Shown: piece by piece, positions 42,067-54,178 of the stretch
How the letters are laid out: each line of letters begins with the position of its first letter
How positions within the stretch are numbered: position 1 is the stretch's first letter
DNA from: Lophium mytilinum
Taxonomy: Eukaryota; Ascomycota; Dothideomycetes; Mytilinidiales; Mytilinidiaceae
Assembly: GCA_010093605.1 (NCBI GenBank)
Contig: MU004189.1
Location: 1,805,834-1,869,833, forward strand
Direction: 5' to 3'
Length of the DNA: 64,000 nt
Position numbers and translations under genes: made by a program
The notes under the pieces: model-generated
Databases searched by the model: none
Told to the model about the DNA's origin: nothing
Seen by the model: only the letters and a program-made list of their open reading frames with translations

Positions 42067-44755
42067 TCAATCCATCCAACCCCCATCATCCTCTCCAGTC
42101 TCCACCCCCCACGCCTCAATCTCCTCCCTCAAACCCACCAGCTCTAGGCTCACCGACTCCTTACTCCTCAAACTCAGCCCCGCCGCCCTCTGCGCAATCG
42201 GTACCACATCTTCCACTCTCCTCCCCTTGACCATCCCCGCCAACAGTGCTCCAAGGAACGTATCCCCGACTCCGTTCACACTGACCACCTGCTTCGGTCC
42301 GACGACCTCATCCGGCTCGAACAGCCGTACATAGACCCCGCCAACCTCCGTATCACCATTCGAGCACCGCGCGAGCACATACGGCGCCGCAGACGGGCTG
42401 CTAAGGCGCGGATCACCGGCTTGAAGCAGCTTGGTAAGTAGCACGCCGCGCGGGCCCAGCTTGGTGAGTATCGTAGGAATGAACGGGAGAAGCTGGATGC
42501 TCTGCTGCGGGATCCCCTCATCGACAAGGGCAGAGGTGGTGGTAAGAGCGAGAGGAACACGGAGACCCGAAGAGGGAATGCCTAGAGCATCGATGACACG
42601 CCACCAGTCCGGATGGGCGAGGAGGTCCAGACGCGTAGCGGTGGCGTGGAGGGCGGCGAGTTCGTGTGAGTTTGGCGAAGCGAGGTTGACGAGGTGGTTG
42701 GGAAATATGGGCGCGGTTGTAGAGGTCGTTTTCGAGGAAGGAGGGGGAAAGAGGCGGGTTGATTTGGCGGTCGAGACGGGCTCGAAGGCTGTAAGAACGC
42801 CAGCTGCTTTGCCTGCGCGGAGCCAGGAGTGGAGGGTGGGAGTGGACCAGTTGCCGTCGACGACGAGGCATTTTGGTTGTGTTTTGATGGCGGATTGCTG
42901 TAGTTGCTGGATGTCGTCTGGTGTGAACGTTTCCATGATGCTCATATCGGCCATGGAGACTACCAAGTCTTTGTTGATGTCATTGACGGCAACGTACTGA
43001 GCGGTGTTTTTGTCGGCAGATTGAACTGAAGAGAGCACAAAGTTTGAAGATTTGTCTGAATTTAGTTTTGCTGCAATAGCCCGACCTGTAAAGTCGTTGC
43101 CGAGGACAGTGCATAGAGTGACGGGGCTACCCATGAGTTCTGCTGCTCTGGCTACATTGTAGCCCACGCCCCCTATTGATTGTGTTACAATTGCAGGATT
43201 AGATGTGTGGGACTGAGGAACAACTGCTGACTCGCTCGGCGCTCCCGCGAGAGGAGAGTAGTCACAAGATATATCCATAGCTAAAGACCCTGCCACTATG
43301 ATGCCGCCATAAGATTGTAAAGGCTTAGTTGTCACTGACTCTGGAGGTTGGTGCATCACAGCGTCTACGGGTGGAGTTTGCGATTGTGATGTTTTGAAAG
43401 ACGGCATATAATGCTTCGAGTTACCACTATGTACATACCATCAGCGCTGCCCTATATTTCTCCATATGTTTGGCAGTCTCACCCAGTAGCATCGGCTTGA
43501 GTATTATCCAATATTGCTAGCTCTCTAGCAACAATCGTTGCACGCCGAACGTTTGATTCAATCAGGGCCCGGTTGGCGGGCAAACTCTTGCCTCCGGTGA
43601 GTTCCTTTATCTTGTTCAAGATGAATGGCGTGTTGTCTTTGCCGGTGATACCAGCAGCATCGGCTTGTCTAATTGCCTCTTCTATTACAAGATCCATTTC
43701 AGGCTTAGGGATAGCCGCACTCTCCGGGACAGGATTCGCAAATAGAAGCCCAGAGGAGATGCCGAGAGAGTGTTGCGCGTCTAGTGTCACATCATATGAG
43801 TAAGGAGACGAGCAAAGTAGAGGCGCGATTAGATAAGGGTTGGAGGGAAAGGAAAGTTGAAAACTTACGTATGATAGCAGCAGCTTCCAACTCGTTCTGA
43901 ATGGTCGTTGGGCTCTTGACCCCACTGTCCCTAGACCAGAACGCAGGGAAATCGACATTACCTTGCCTGCCATCTGCGAAGGTACCAATGCCGACACCTT
44001 CAGTCTCAAGATACTCGAGAGTGCGAGGAATATCCAGGAAGCTCTTGCAACCGCTACTGATTACAGTCACTGGAGTACGACCGAGCTCGGTCAAGTCAGC
44101 CGAGATGTCCATAGAAGACTCAGCACCTCTGTGGACACCACCAAGGCCGCCGGTCCCAAAGACTTTGATCCCCGCGAGATGCGCCAGTATCATCGTTCCA
44201 GCGATGGTGGTACCGCCGTTGAATTTCTTGCCTGCTAGTCGCTGAGAAGACAGTCATCAGATATAGGATCAAAAAATGGGAATCTCAATTGATAATGAGG
44301 CTGCAGTACCATTCCACAAGCAAAGCCCAAATCCCTCCGGGAAAGCTTCAGAGTATCCTCGTGTCCAGCACTCGACGTGAGCTGGATCAGCTCTTCAGAG
44401 TCCATTCCTACGCAAGCAATGCCATCTAGTATACCAATTGTGGCAGGTACACCACCATTTGTGCGAACAACACTTTCGAGGTGTGAAGCTAGAGCTACAT
44501 TGTCGGGATACGGAAATCCTATAAGTACATGTAAGCTTAAGGTAGTAGTGCAAGGAGCTCGAATGATGTACCATGAGTGTAAATGGTGGTCTCTAGAGCT
44601 ACTACGGGTTTCTTCGAATACAGAGCTTCCTGGACCTCGTCGGATATCCGCAGAAAGCTACTGCTGGGTCTCACATAGCACCGAGCTGTTGAAGAAGGCC
44701 GCGGAAGGCTTAAAGGCAGGCCACGCTGACGCGTAGCTTTGGAGAGAGAAAACAT
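42067..44755 (-). CDS. Pseudouridine-5'-phosphate glycosidase / PfkB pseudouridine kinase fusion
   Basis: Proposed exons are 44755-44572, 44518-44310, 44241-43869, 43780-43483 and 43426-42067 (807 residues, consistent phases). The N-terminal half is the PsuG/IndA fold: VALETTIYTHGFPYPDN, GGVPATIGILDG, FNGGTTIAGTMILAHLAGI, VFGTGGLGGVHRGAE and LLFANPVPE. The C-terminal half is a PfkB sugar kinase with SIGGVGYNVARAAELMG and the catalytic VNGVGDTFLGALL. The glycosidase splits pseudouridine 5'-phosphate to uracil and ribose 5-phosphate; the kinase makes that substrate from pseudouridine. The last intron (56 nt, GTGAGA to CATAG) joins the halves in frame. The fused order is known in fungi and some animals. 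The first 20 residues (Arg/Ser-rich, no acids) may be a mitochondrial presequence. Confidence 0.92.
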
Positions 44756-45024
44756 GGTGAGTACCTAGAAGTCAGCGAGCCATTGTGTTAGTTTGACAAT
44801 CTTTTAACTGAGAAACGGGGGATCAAGAGTGGGAGACGTGTAGATCATAGGGCGGGGCGGAGGTGTGAGCGGAGTGGGATCCCTGTCACGCAGGCCTTGG
44901 CAGAATCTCGAAGGACACGACGCATCACCGTGGAGTTTCAACGGCAGCAACACCCAACCTCAGACCTTTTCGAAACCCTCTGCATTGGAACCTCTATGCT
45001 CGGGCTCTCTCCTTTACGCCCAAC
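44756..45024. promoter_or_regulatory. Divergent promoter, pseudouridine enzyme and OST1
   Basis: A 269-bp gap separates two head-to-head start codons and must serve both genes. No specific motif is claimed. Confidence 0.45.
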
Positions 45025-46626
45025 ATGAGGTCAATCGCCCTTCTCACTAGCTGTCTGATAGCACTGTCGAGCCTCTGCGCCGCCGAGCTCAACCTTACCC
45101 AGTCCCTGTCTTCGAAACAGATATTACCGGCCAACTTCAAGCCGCCGCAGGTCTTCAAGAATGTCAATCTTGTGCGGACGACCAACCTGGATAAGGAGTA
45201 TCCACGAGAGGTCATCAATGTTATAATTGAGAACATAGACTCGAAGCCGCAGTCGGAATACTACCTCCCATTCGAGTCAAGTTTGCTGTCGAGGGTAGGC
45301 GGGCTCGAAGTAAAGGACAAGAAAGCTGCAGGAAAGCTCCCCTTCAAGGTTGAAGTGGTCGAGTATGATTCGTATAGGTAACTAGGCTACAATAAGGCTC
45401 ATCTCACTATTTGAGCACAGCTGATAGGTGTACGCAGTTCCACCCAATTCTACCTCATCCATCTCCCAGAACCTCTCCAGCCCAAAGCCCAGCAGACCCT
45501 CAGTATCTCCTTTTCTGTCCTCTCGGCGCTCACCCCAGTTCCGGCTACGATCAACCAAATGGACAACCAGTATGTCCAATACACATTCAGCGCCTATAGC
45601 CCTTCGGCCTACACCACCGAGAAGCAAAAGACTAAAGTCAAATTCCCCACGGCCAACATCCCCGACTACTCTGTCTTAGACGCCCCGAACGCAGACAACA
45701 CTGAAGACCCTCAAAAGCAGGGCAGCACCTTCACCTATGGTCCATACGCCAACATCCCTGCGGGTGCCGAAGAGCTGGTCAGCGCCCGCTACGAGTTCAC
45801 CAAGCCGCTTACCCATGCTACTCTCTTGGAGCGCGATATTGAAGTTAGCCACTGGGGCGGTAATCTAGCTACGGAGGAGCGGTTCTGGCTCACCAACCGG
45901 GCTGCGACGCTGGCCAACCAATTCTCTCGTGTATCCTGGCAGATGACGCAGTACTCCAACCCACCCACCTCCGCGCTCAAAGGCCTCGCGATGCCGCTAC
46001 GCATTGGATCTTTGAACCCCTACTTCATTGACGACATTGGCAATGTCTCCACCAGCCGCTTCAGGAGTAACGCTCGTGAGGCGAATCTCGAATTGAAGCC
46101 ACGATACCCCATCTTCGGGGGCTGGAAGTACAGTTTCCGAGTGGGTTGGGATGCGGATCTGAAGAACTACCTGCGTAAACTCAAGACTGGAGATACCTAC
46201 GTCCTAAAAGTGCCGTTTCTGGAGGGACCTAGGCAGCCCGAGGGCGTCGAATATGCGCGCGTCGAGCTTAAGATCGTCTTGCCAGAGGGCGCCACGTAAG
46301 ATCCCCCCCCCCTCCTTCTCTGCGATTTCATTGCTTACAATGCCTATAGAAACATCCACCACGAGACCTCTGTGCCTCTAGTTGCCTCCGAGGCGACCAT
46401 CCACCGCACCTTCATGGACACAATCGGCCGCTCAACGCTCCATCTTACCGCCATCAATCTCGTGGACGAATGGAGGGATCGTGACATCGTTGTCACTTAT
46501 GATTACCCTTGGACGGCTGGCTTCCGAAAGCCGATTGTCATCTTCTCGGCTCTTATGGGCTTGTTCACCGTAGTCTATGTCATTGGATCGTTCGACGTTA
46601 GCATCGGGAAGAAGAAGACGGCATAA
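45025..46626 (+). CDS. OST1: Oligosaccharyltransferase subunit Ost1 (ribophorin I)
   Basis: Proposed exons are 45025-45377, 45438-46295 and 46350-46626 (495 residues). Residues 1-19 form a signal peptide ending CAA. The lumenal domain includes VFKNVNLVRTTNLDKEYPRE, the FEVEVxxYD-like end of exon 1, SHWGGNLATEERFWLTNRAA and LPLRIGSLNPYFIDDIGNVSTS-type sequence, all typical of ribophorin I. A single membrane helix near the C-terminus (IVIFSALMGLFTVVYVIG) is followed by a short Lys-rich tail GKKKTA, an ER-retention-like end. Ost1 is a core subunit of the ER complex that transfers the preassembled glycan to asparagine on nascent proteins. A run of ten C's lies in intron 2 right after its donor. 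Confidence 0.94.
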
Positions 46627-47347
46627 AATTACCACAAAAGGAAAGAGGGCGCATGATATCAGGATTTGATTAGGGAACTGGGTTATTGTAAACATGTAGA
46701 CATTGACGCAACATCACATTTCTTCCATCTGCTCTCTTTATTGATGCTGTGTTGTGGCTGCAGCTAGTCGTAACACCGTATGCGGCAGACCAAAAAATAC
46801 CGATAAGAACGGCCTTCGGTTTCACTATAACGCTGAATTCGCTCCAATAGATCCTGAACAAGCTGTATCTTGGTGTCAAAGGTGTGACATTGTGACATTC
46901 ACTCTGCCTGATTTACAATACGTGATTGGTAAGCCAAGAAGACGCTGGAAGGTGAGAAACCCGGACTGCATACCAAGATGGAGCATGTAGACAAACTGCT
47001 CGGAAGAAGCTCGAATCATCCTATTTCAACTCTTTTAACCCCTAAGAATAACGCTTGGCGGTGCAACTCCTGTGGCGCGAGAAGTCGAGGCTTTCACCTT
47101 TGTGGCGCAGGGGGGTGGGTGCCAAGGCGCTAATTAATAATCGGCCCGCGCGCCTTGTTCTACTTCACTTGTCTTGTCTCGTCGCCCTCGCTGTTGCAAC
47201 TCCTCCAACAACCTCACCACCACACCCACCCCTTCTCTAAAACAACCACCGCACTTCTTCGTCGTAGTTCCGAGTACTGCGACTACTGTACACGACTACC
47301 TTTCTCTACGCGCCTGTCGTCCCGACACCGACGTGAGCAGGCTCACT
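46627..47347. other. Intergenic and MPE1 leader
   Basis: No gene is supported. The 200 nt before 47348 are CT/CA-rich, like a fungal 5' untranslated leader. The open frame extends upstream through it, but the protein start is the ATG at 47348. Confidence 0.6.
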
Positions 47348-49261
47348 ATGTCTTCGTCGGTCTTCTTCAAGTTCAAGTCGTCCAAAGAGCCGCAACGCAT
47401 CCCCTTCGATGGCACCGGCATCTCGGTCTTTGAGCTCAAGCGCGAAATAATCATCGCTTGCGGGCTAGGCGACGGTAGGGACTTCGACCTGACCATCTAC
47501 AACGAAGACACCCCCCCAGAAGAGTACGATGACGATACCACCATCATCGCTCGATCGTCCCTCGTTATCGCTCGCCGACTTCCTGCATCGAAGCCAGGAT
47601 GCGGCAAAGCTGCACGATACATCTCTGGCACAGCGCCTGTCACTGCCCGCAATACCCACCGAAAGGAGAACTATCCCGACTCGAAAGCCGCTTTCCCAGC
47701 CGCCACAAAGCCTGCGGACCCCAACAAGCCCATGACCGAGGAGGACAGAATCAAGGCCATGTTCAGCGACAGTGGTGTTCAGTGGGATCAGCAACAGAAA
47801 CAGATGGCAAGTGCGAAGCCCGTCTACCACAAGAACTTCAACAAGAAACCTGCCTCCGTCCCCGAACACGACCCGCCCCCAGGCTACATCTGCTACCGAT
47901 GCCACGAGAAGGGACATTGGATCCAGGCGTGCCCCACCAATGACGACCCCAATTTCAAGAGCCAGCCGCGCATCAAGCGCACCACCGGAATTCCCCGCTC
48001 GTTTCTCAAGACGGTGGAGAAGCCGTTCGCCCTGACGGAAGACGGCCTGACAGACAACAGCAAGCAACCCTCGGGAGTGATGGTGAATGCTGAAGGCGAG
48101 TACGTGATAGCAGAGCCGGATAAGGCGTCATGGGAGCAATTTCAGGCGAAGACCAAGGCGTCGGCGGCACAGGCAGAGGCTGCAGAGACCGGCAGCAAAG
48201 AGCTTAGGGACCGAGGTCTGGAGTGTCCTTTGGACAATCGAATGTTTGTGGATGCAATGAAAACCCCTTGCTGTAGCAAGACTTACTGCTCTAATTGTAT
48301 CGAGATTGCACTTATTGAGAGCGACCTAGTCTGCCCTAACTGCAACAAGGATGGTGTGCTGATTGACGACCTCGTCGCCGACGACGACATGATGGCTAAG
48401 GTCAAAGCGTACGAAGACGAGAAGACCGCCGAGCGCAAGGCAAAGGAGGTCCAGACTACTGAAGCTAAATCGTCTGCCAAAGATACTGCTACTAACCCTC
48501 CTAAGGCATCGTCCGAATCACCACTGTCGAATGTTTCGAATTCATCGAATGCCACGTCGAACACTTCAGTATCGACTTCAACGCCTTACTCCGTCGCTGC
48601 ACAGCCCATCACTACGTCAAACAACAAGAAGCGTCCTGCTGAAGAAGAGCTCCAAAATGAACGCAAACCATCTCCGCCGCGTGCTCCAGCTGCGATGCGT
48701 CGCCAACAAGAGCAAGCACAGCAGCAACAGCAGTGGCCCACTTCCGTGCCGCGCAACCAACAGGAATTTGAGGCCCACATGAATGCTTTCGCTGGCGTGC
48801 CCCCTCTGACTTCTGCCATGAGCATGCCGGGAATGTACTCGTCCGCTCCCATGATGGGCATAACCCCCGCCTACGGTATGGGTATGGGCATGGGCATGGG
48901 AATGGGAATGGGAATGGGCATGCCAATGGGCATGAACAACATGCCAATGAACAACATGGCTATGATGAACAACTATCCTAACGGTAGCGGCTGGAGCAAT
49001 CAGCAGCAACAATCCCAACAACCGTATTATCCCAACGGAAACAACCAGAACTGGGGCCAGTACCAGCAGCAACAAGCGATGAATCAGCAGCAACAGGCGA
49101 TGCATCAGCAGCAGCCCGGCTCATTCCCCAACCAGCAGCGAAATGTCTTTTCCAATGCCGGACCGAACGACGAAGACGCATACTTTCGGAAGCCGGTCAA
49201 CCCACATCGGGGCAGGCCGAAGCATCGCGCCATGAGGCCTAGCGACTACACCGAGCTTTGA
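47348..49261 (+). CDS. MPE1: mRNA 3'-end processing factor Mpe1 (RBBP6 family)
   Basis: A 637-residue single exon. The ATG at 47348 begins MSSSVFFKFKSSKE, the exact start of the DWNN ubiquitin-like domain (about 1-80). It is followed by a CCHC zinc knuckle YICYRCHEKGHWIQACP (about 182-198). A RING/U-box follows: LECPLDNRMF...MKTPCCSKTYCSNCIE...LVCPNCNKD (about 295-340). Mpe1 is a subunit of the cleavage and polyadenylation factor; it contacts RNA and the polymerase Pap1 module and has E3-ligase-like features. The last third is low complexity: a Ser/Thr-rich linker, a Gln-rich stretch, a Met-Gly repeat and a Gln/Asn-rich end. The DWNN, CCHC, RING order is diagnostic. Confidence 0.94.
   Translation: MSSSVFFKFKSSKEPQRIPFDGTGISVFELKREIIIACGLGDGRDFDLTIYNEDTPPEEYDDDTTIIARSSLVIARRLPASKPGCGKAARYISGTAPVTARNTHRKENYPDSKAAFPAATKPADPNKPMTEEDRIKAMFSDSGVQWDQQQKQMASAKPVYHKNFNKKPASVPEHDPPPGYICYRCHEKGHWIQACPTNDDPNFKSQPRIKRTTGIPRSFLKTVEKPFALTEDGLTDNSKQPSGVMVNAEGEYVIAEPDKASWEQFQAKTKASAAQAEAAETGSKELRDRGLECPLDNRMFVDAMKTPCCSKTYCSNCIEIALIESDLVCPNCNKDGVLIDDLVADDDMMAKVKAYEDEKTAERKAKEVQTTEAKSSAKDTATNPPKASSESPLSNVSNSSNATSNTSVSTSTPYSVAAQPITTSNNKKRPAEEELQNERKPSPPRAPAAMRRQQEQAQQQQQWPTSVPRNQQEFEAHMNAFAGVPPLTSAMSMPGMYSSAPMMGITPAYGMGMGMGMGMGMGMGMPMGMNNMPMNNMAMMNNYPNGSGWSNQQQQSQQPYYPNGNNQNWGQYQQQQAMNQQQQAMHQQQPGSFPNQQRNVFSNAGPNDEDAYFRKPVNPHRGRPKHRAMRPSDYTEL
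48875..48930. repeat. GGNATG hexanucleotide repeat in MPE1
   Basis: About nine units of GG(T/C/A)ATG encode an alternating Gly-Met run in the Mpe1 C-terminal tail. It is in frame and likely variable in length between strains. Confidence 0.8.
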
Positions 49262-51574
49262 TCTCGCCACGCTCTCTACGCCTGCATCACTTTTCTTTTC
49301 TCTCTTTGGGTTTGGGATGGGTTGCACAGAGTTTTTTACGGTGTTCTGGAACAAGTCTTGGATAGGAGCATTCTGTTCTGTCCGCATTGGGTCTTTCTCG
49401 GGCAGCAGGACACAGCATCACGGATCCGGAGTATTACGACTATGAATCGACTTTCAGCACGAATTAGCGACGACGGAGCGCGCCTCCATGTATATGAAAG
49501 CAGAAGCAGGCAAGGCCTTCCTTCGGCTGTCTGGCTACCTGCGCATCCGATATGGGTTGGACGGGATCTGGATCATTACCCCTTTGGGCAAGCAAGCAAG
49601 CAGGCAGGCATTGCTGGTTTGCGTTTTGTTTTGTTTTGTTGCATACAAGTTTGGCGCTGGGGATAGCGTCGTGCACTGCTGCTTCTTCCCAGAGCGAAGG
49701 CAATGGCTCCGCTCTACTATCATTGTGCTGCGTGCACCCCACGGGGTGCATAGCCTTACCTTGGATGATGTTAACTTGAGCTTCTCAGCCCGAGACATTA
49801 CCATCAGCGATCACAATCAAAATCATTAAAATTCCCAAAAAATACATTGCCTCTGCTTCTTATCTTGTTGTACTGAGCTTCCTTAGTCAGCTAGGATGGT
49901 GTTTATGTGCCTCTTTTCCTCAAAGTCGCTTGAGGACATCACCGTCACTGAGCGACCAAACATTCAATCTCCCAAAAAAAACATCAGTGCTTTTTTCTTC
50001 CCTTGTTAAGTTGCGTGCGGCTATGCACTTGGTTTCCCTTTTCTTTAGGTAGCTACAACAGGTGGATCGTCCTAGGTAGCACTCAATTCAGAACCAAATA
50101 CCAAAACATCGTGCCTCATTGCCCACCCCCGTGAACACGGAAACAATGCTTGCTAACGTCACACAACCCACCCTCACCTACAGCACTAAGCCATACGTCT
50201 GGGCACATGAACTCATTCTCGCTTGGCTCTAATTTGCTAACTCGACACCACTGTTAGAGATAGCCTGGTTGCTGAACAGCCAGATCGTCAAGACATAGTC
50301 TGATCTGTAGTGCTAGAACCTCGACATCGCCGCGGGATCTTGGATATCCTGTGGGGGTACCCTAAGCGGTGGTAAACTAGTGTGTACAGACTTAACCATA
50401 AGTCTGCGCACACGAATTTATCACGGTTAAGTTCAAGTATTGCTCGCTGGGCACCACTGCAAGGGGGGGGGGCTAGCTACTACGCCGCCATCTAGTCAAA
50501 ACGCAGTCCAATGTGCACTGCTTGAAGTCTTGACATCGCCCTTAAGCCTTCGAAACCCTGTAGGGGTACCCCAGCAGTGGCATACCAGTATACCCAAACA
50601 TGTGGCCTGTCACTGATCACACCTCACGCATCCACTAAGCCAATCAAAAGTTGCTTAAAAAACAATTAATTCCCCTCCCTCCATCCCCTCATCCCCCCTC
50701 CCCCAAATCTCCGCATCGCAAACCTAATTATCGTACATGGATATCGCAATTCATTTCCCTTACCCTCCGCATCCCATTCCGCTCAGATGAAAAAAATCGC
50801 CCTTTCGTTGAGAAAAAGCAGAGAACAACCACAACAAACGCCCAAGCCCACCGAATTGAAAAAATTCATAGATATAAAGCCCGCCCGCCCTTTCCTCGGT
50901 CCAGCCGAACATACGGAAAACCGACAAGAAAACGCGGCATGGAAGGGATACTGGAGAGAGGGGGGGAAGCGTGTATTACAACGAGAGTGCTAGGAATGGT
51001 ATTTTCGCCGCACTGAGTAAAAGAAACAAAGGAACAAAAGGCAAAACACGGGCCTCCTTTAGACAGCCCAGCCCAGCTAGCCTCAACGAAGCGGGCGCCC
51101 TTGGCCGCTTCGAACTCGTTCTCCGCGTCATCGCACCTCGTCCTCTCCATACCTGCTGTAGCTTCGAATTCATACACCTGAGTGATCATACCTCGATAAG
51201 TCCCCATCACATCTCATCTTGCTTCTGCCTCATCCTTCCTTTCGCACAAGGCCCCAGGGTATCCCAAACAAAAAAAAGAAAAGCTCCAAGCAAACCACAG
51301 AAAAAACACCAGTAATTCCCGTACCATCCCGTGCCCCTGACCGCACGACTACGCCCAGCACCCAGAGCACCAACATCCTGTGGTGCGTGCGAATTCCGGA
51401 AGATAAGTGATAAGAGAAAAAGACGAGGATATTAACGGGAATAGGGAGGGGTATGCAGCATTATAGGCCATGGCGTAAATGACATCAAACATCTTTTGCT
51501 GACGGCTTTCGAGCTTTCTTTTCTCTCCGTTGTCGACGGCGGCGGCGGTCGTTTTCGAAAACAGAAAATCAAAA
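49262..51574. other. Intergenic of 2.3 kb with short repeats
   Basis: No gene is supported. It holds a small AAGC/AGGC and TTTTG microsatellite (about 49595-49640), a ten-G run at 50463 and an imperfect direct repeat (50307-50596), listed separately. The part near 51575 is the RasGAP 3' flank. Confidence 0.5.
50307..50596. repeat. Imperfect direct repeat, two ~80-bp units 209 bp apart
   Basis: Units at about 50307-50387 and 50516-50596 share GACATCGCC, CCTGT(G/A)GGGGTACCC and a matching GTGG(T/C)A...AGT block. Spacing is the same for each shared block (209 bp). The second unit contains a perfect GGGGTACCCC palindrome. It may be what is left of a duplicated noncoding or mobile sequence. Confidence 0.6.
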
Positions 51575-54178
51575 TCACCACCCCTTCTTCCGCGCAAAGC
51601 GCTTGTTGAGGAGCACAAGCACCTTTGTGACGTTGAACTGGACGTACTCGAGGTCGAGGTCTTCCTGGTTGTCCTTTTGCATCTCGAGGAGGTCGTCGAG
51701 CTTGAGGTCGAGTTCGAGGAGGCCGCGGTTTCGTCCTGAAGAGTTAGTCAGGCTCAATCCGGGGACAGCTAGTCGACTCTTACCTTTGTAATGCAGCGAT
51801 ATGACGAAGGTGCCCGGTAGTGGGCTGGTGAAGTTGAAGTAGATGTTGGCCCGTCGGTTTTCAGGCACGTTGCTCTTCTGGATCACGCCCTCCTTCTCTA
51901 GCTGCTGATGCGTGAACTTGTAAGGCCCGAGGACTTGGTGTTTTTGCTGTTTCCTAGTCTTGCCCTCGGATTGACTTCGCACGTTGTGGAGGTATGACTT
52001 GTAGGTCTCGAGTTGGCCAACGAGGTACGCGTTGTGGTCGCGGATGGTGCGGAAAACTTCCTCGAGCTTCTTCGTCTCCTCCACGACCTTGTCCTTCATA
52101 GATCCCAAATGCACGAGTTCTTGTTCGACCTCGTCTCGAAGTAATGCGAACCCGTCATCCTTGTCGATTACACCAAGCTCTTGTAATTGGCTCAGCAGCT
52201 CCATGCTCCTGATGCCCTTCTTCACCATGACCGAGTCGTTCTTTGTAGTCGCAGCGGCTTCAGCAACCCGGTCGAGCCTGAGAGGCCTCCGGGTCACGGA
52301 CGTGTTGGCGGGTAGAGATCGCAAGATCATGACGAATGTGGACTTGGCCTCCATGAAGAAGATCTCCTCTTGCGTGATATCTAGAGCCGCAGTGAGATCA
52401 TCCAAAGGCGTCTCCCATTTGCTGAAAAGTGGCAGATTGATAGCTCTGTTCTCTTTTCGTGGCAGCTGTGGCGGAGCTGGACCGAGTTCTTGCAATATGA
52501 CGCCCAGATGAGAGCTTTCATCCTTTGCCTGCTCAAAATAGTTAAACAACCTACCCACGTTGGGATCAACGCCTTTGCGAGCACTTACCAGCTCAGCGGC
52601 ATGCCTGTCCAAAAGCGCATGCGTGGCATAGACTTCATTGAGAGTGATGGATAGTTCCAGATCTCGCTTGGAGAGAGCAACATAGTTGTCCATCTCCAAG
52701 GTCTCGTAGAAATCTTGGACTTCGCACAGGTCTAGCATGAACTTGTTGATTCGCTCCTTGTTCTGGTGGATGAATGGCTGCAGCTTGACCATGTAAGGCT
52801 CCTTCGCGTACGACGGCTTATTGGCCAGGTTCTGAAGCATCTTGGCAACGTAGGTCAGAGTACGCTTAGGGTTCTCTGCCGGGGTGGCGTCGATCAGCAT
52901 ATATGACCTCGGTGTCACGATAGCCGGATTGATGAATCGGAGAAAGAAGAATCCTCCGATAAGGGTGCAGATTGTCTGGTCCTGTGCATCCGGATATTTC
53001 CGTTTCGACAAGCTTCGGATCTGCTTGCAAATCCATCGGATGCCGTATGGAGTCTCTTCTAAGCCTTTAATGATGGTGTCCAGAAAAGCGTTGGCAATAT
53101 TCATCAGCGAAGCAACACGGGGCTCAATAGCCGCCTGCACCCGGGGATGTTCGGCTGCCTGCTCAGCGGTCACGCCCTTGGGCATGTCGGGAGGGGGTTT
53201 CCCATGTTGGTCCTCGTGGTCGAGTAACATCTTCTCATAGACCTTGAGGGGATTGATTTCGAGGTCCAAGTCCTTCACTTCAATAAGAGAGTTGATCCTA
53301 TCAGCCAGAACAACCTTGAGGTAGCTCTGTCCGGGTCCTCGTCGCGTATATGTGGTCATCATTCGTGAGACGGGGGTATTTGCGCGAAGCAAGGAAGAGT
53401 AGTCAGGGGTGTTGTCAAATTGATAGGTTAGGACAGACTGTTTGCCTATATTAGTGTCTGTTATCACCTTATCTTCCGAGTACCACGTACCTGAAACATG
53501 GTCAATAACAAGTGCTCCTCGCGGCTCTCATACTGATTTCCATAGATTGTGAACATGACGGTTTGTAGGAGCGAGTCGATCTCAGCCATGGTGACAAGGC
53601 GGCAGAGATGGGCGATATGCCTAGGCTCGGATTGTAGGAGGAAGAGTAGATTTCCGTATTTTTGCGTCTTCTCGTCGTTCGGGAAGAAACCTTCTTGCAG
53701 GTCAGCGGCTTCATCGAGATGGTTGGCTACTTCATTTTGCTGGTCTAGTTAGCTTCATCCTCGAGGCTGCGAGCAAGTTGTACTTACTTCTTCCAACGCC
53801 ATACGGTTTTGGATAAGCAGCGCTATCCGCGAATCGAGATATCTGACGTCCTTCTCCAGCACGAAGTTCTTCTTCGATTGTGAGGATATCTTTGACTTTA
53901 GTTCCCGTAGGATTTTTTGCGCTAGAGTTCTATCAGTACTGATCAATTGCGGCAAGAAATGGGGGAACTATACCCTTTGCTAGGTCATCCTCGATCTCCA
54001 AGTCCTTCTCCTTTGCGGACATGGACAGGTACAGGGCAGTGACGGAGTAGCGCTTTGACTGTCGCACCGAGCGCGAGCCATCATGCGACGACATTGTGTT
54101 CTGGCGCGAGACGGGTATGAAGGACGACGAGGAGGAAGTCGAGGCTCTCGAGGGAGCGTGGAGCATGGAGACGGCCAT
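51575..54178 (-). CDS. Ras GTPase-activating protein (Gap1/Sar1 type)
   Basis: Proposed exons are 54178-53974, 53921-53788, 53739-53491, 53437-51784 and 51735-51575 (800 residues). All introns are 48-53 nt; the last is 48 nt and stays open in frame, adding 16 false residues if unspliced. Exon 2 is helical and probably coiled coil. The RasGAP domain starts near residue 190 with [15 protein letters not shown], which carries the arginine-finger position, and contains [14 protein letters not shown]. The C-terminal RasGAP_C domain ([22 protein letters not shown] onward) makes it an orthologue of S. pombe Gap1, related to IQGAP. It inactivates Ras, and in fungi such proteins shape polarity and development. 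The family and exon model are well supported by sequence blocks. Confidence 0.92.

Noticed and set aside
46296-46320. Ten-C run as a possible frameshift in OST1
   Set aside because: It lies inside intron 2 after the GTAAGA donor, so it does not touch the coding frame.
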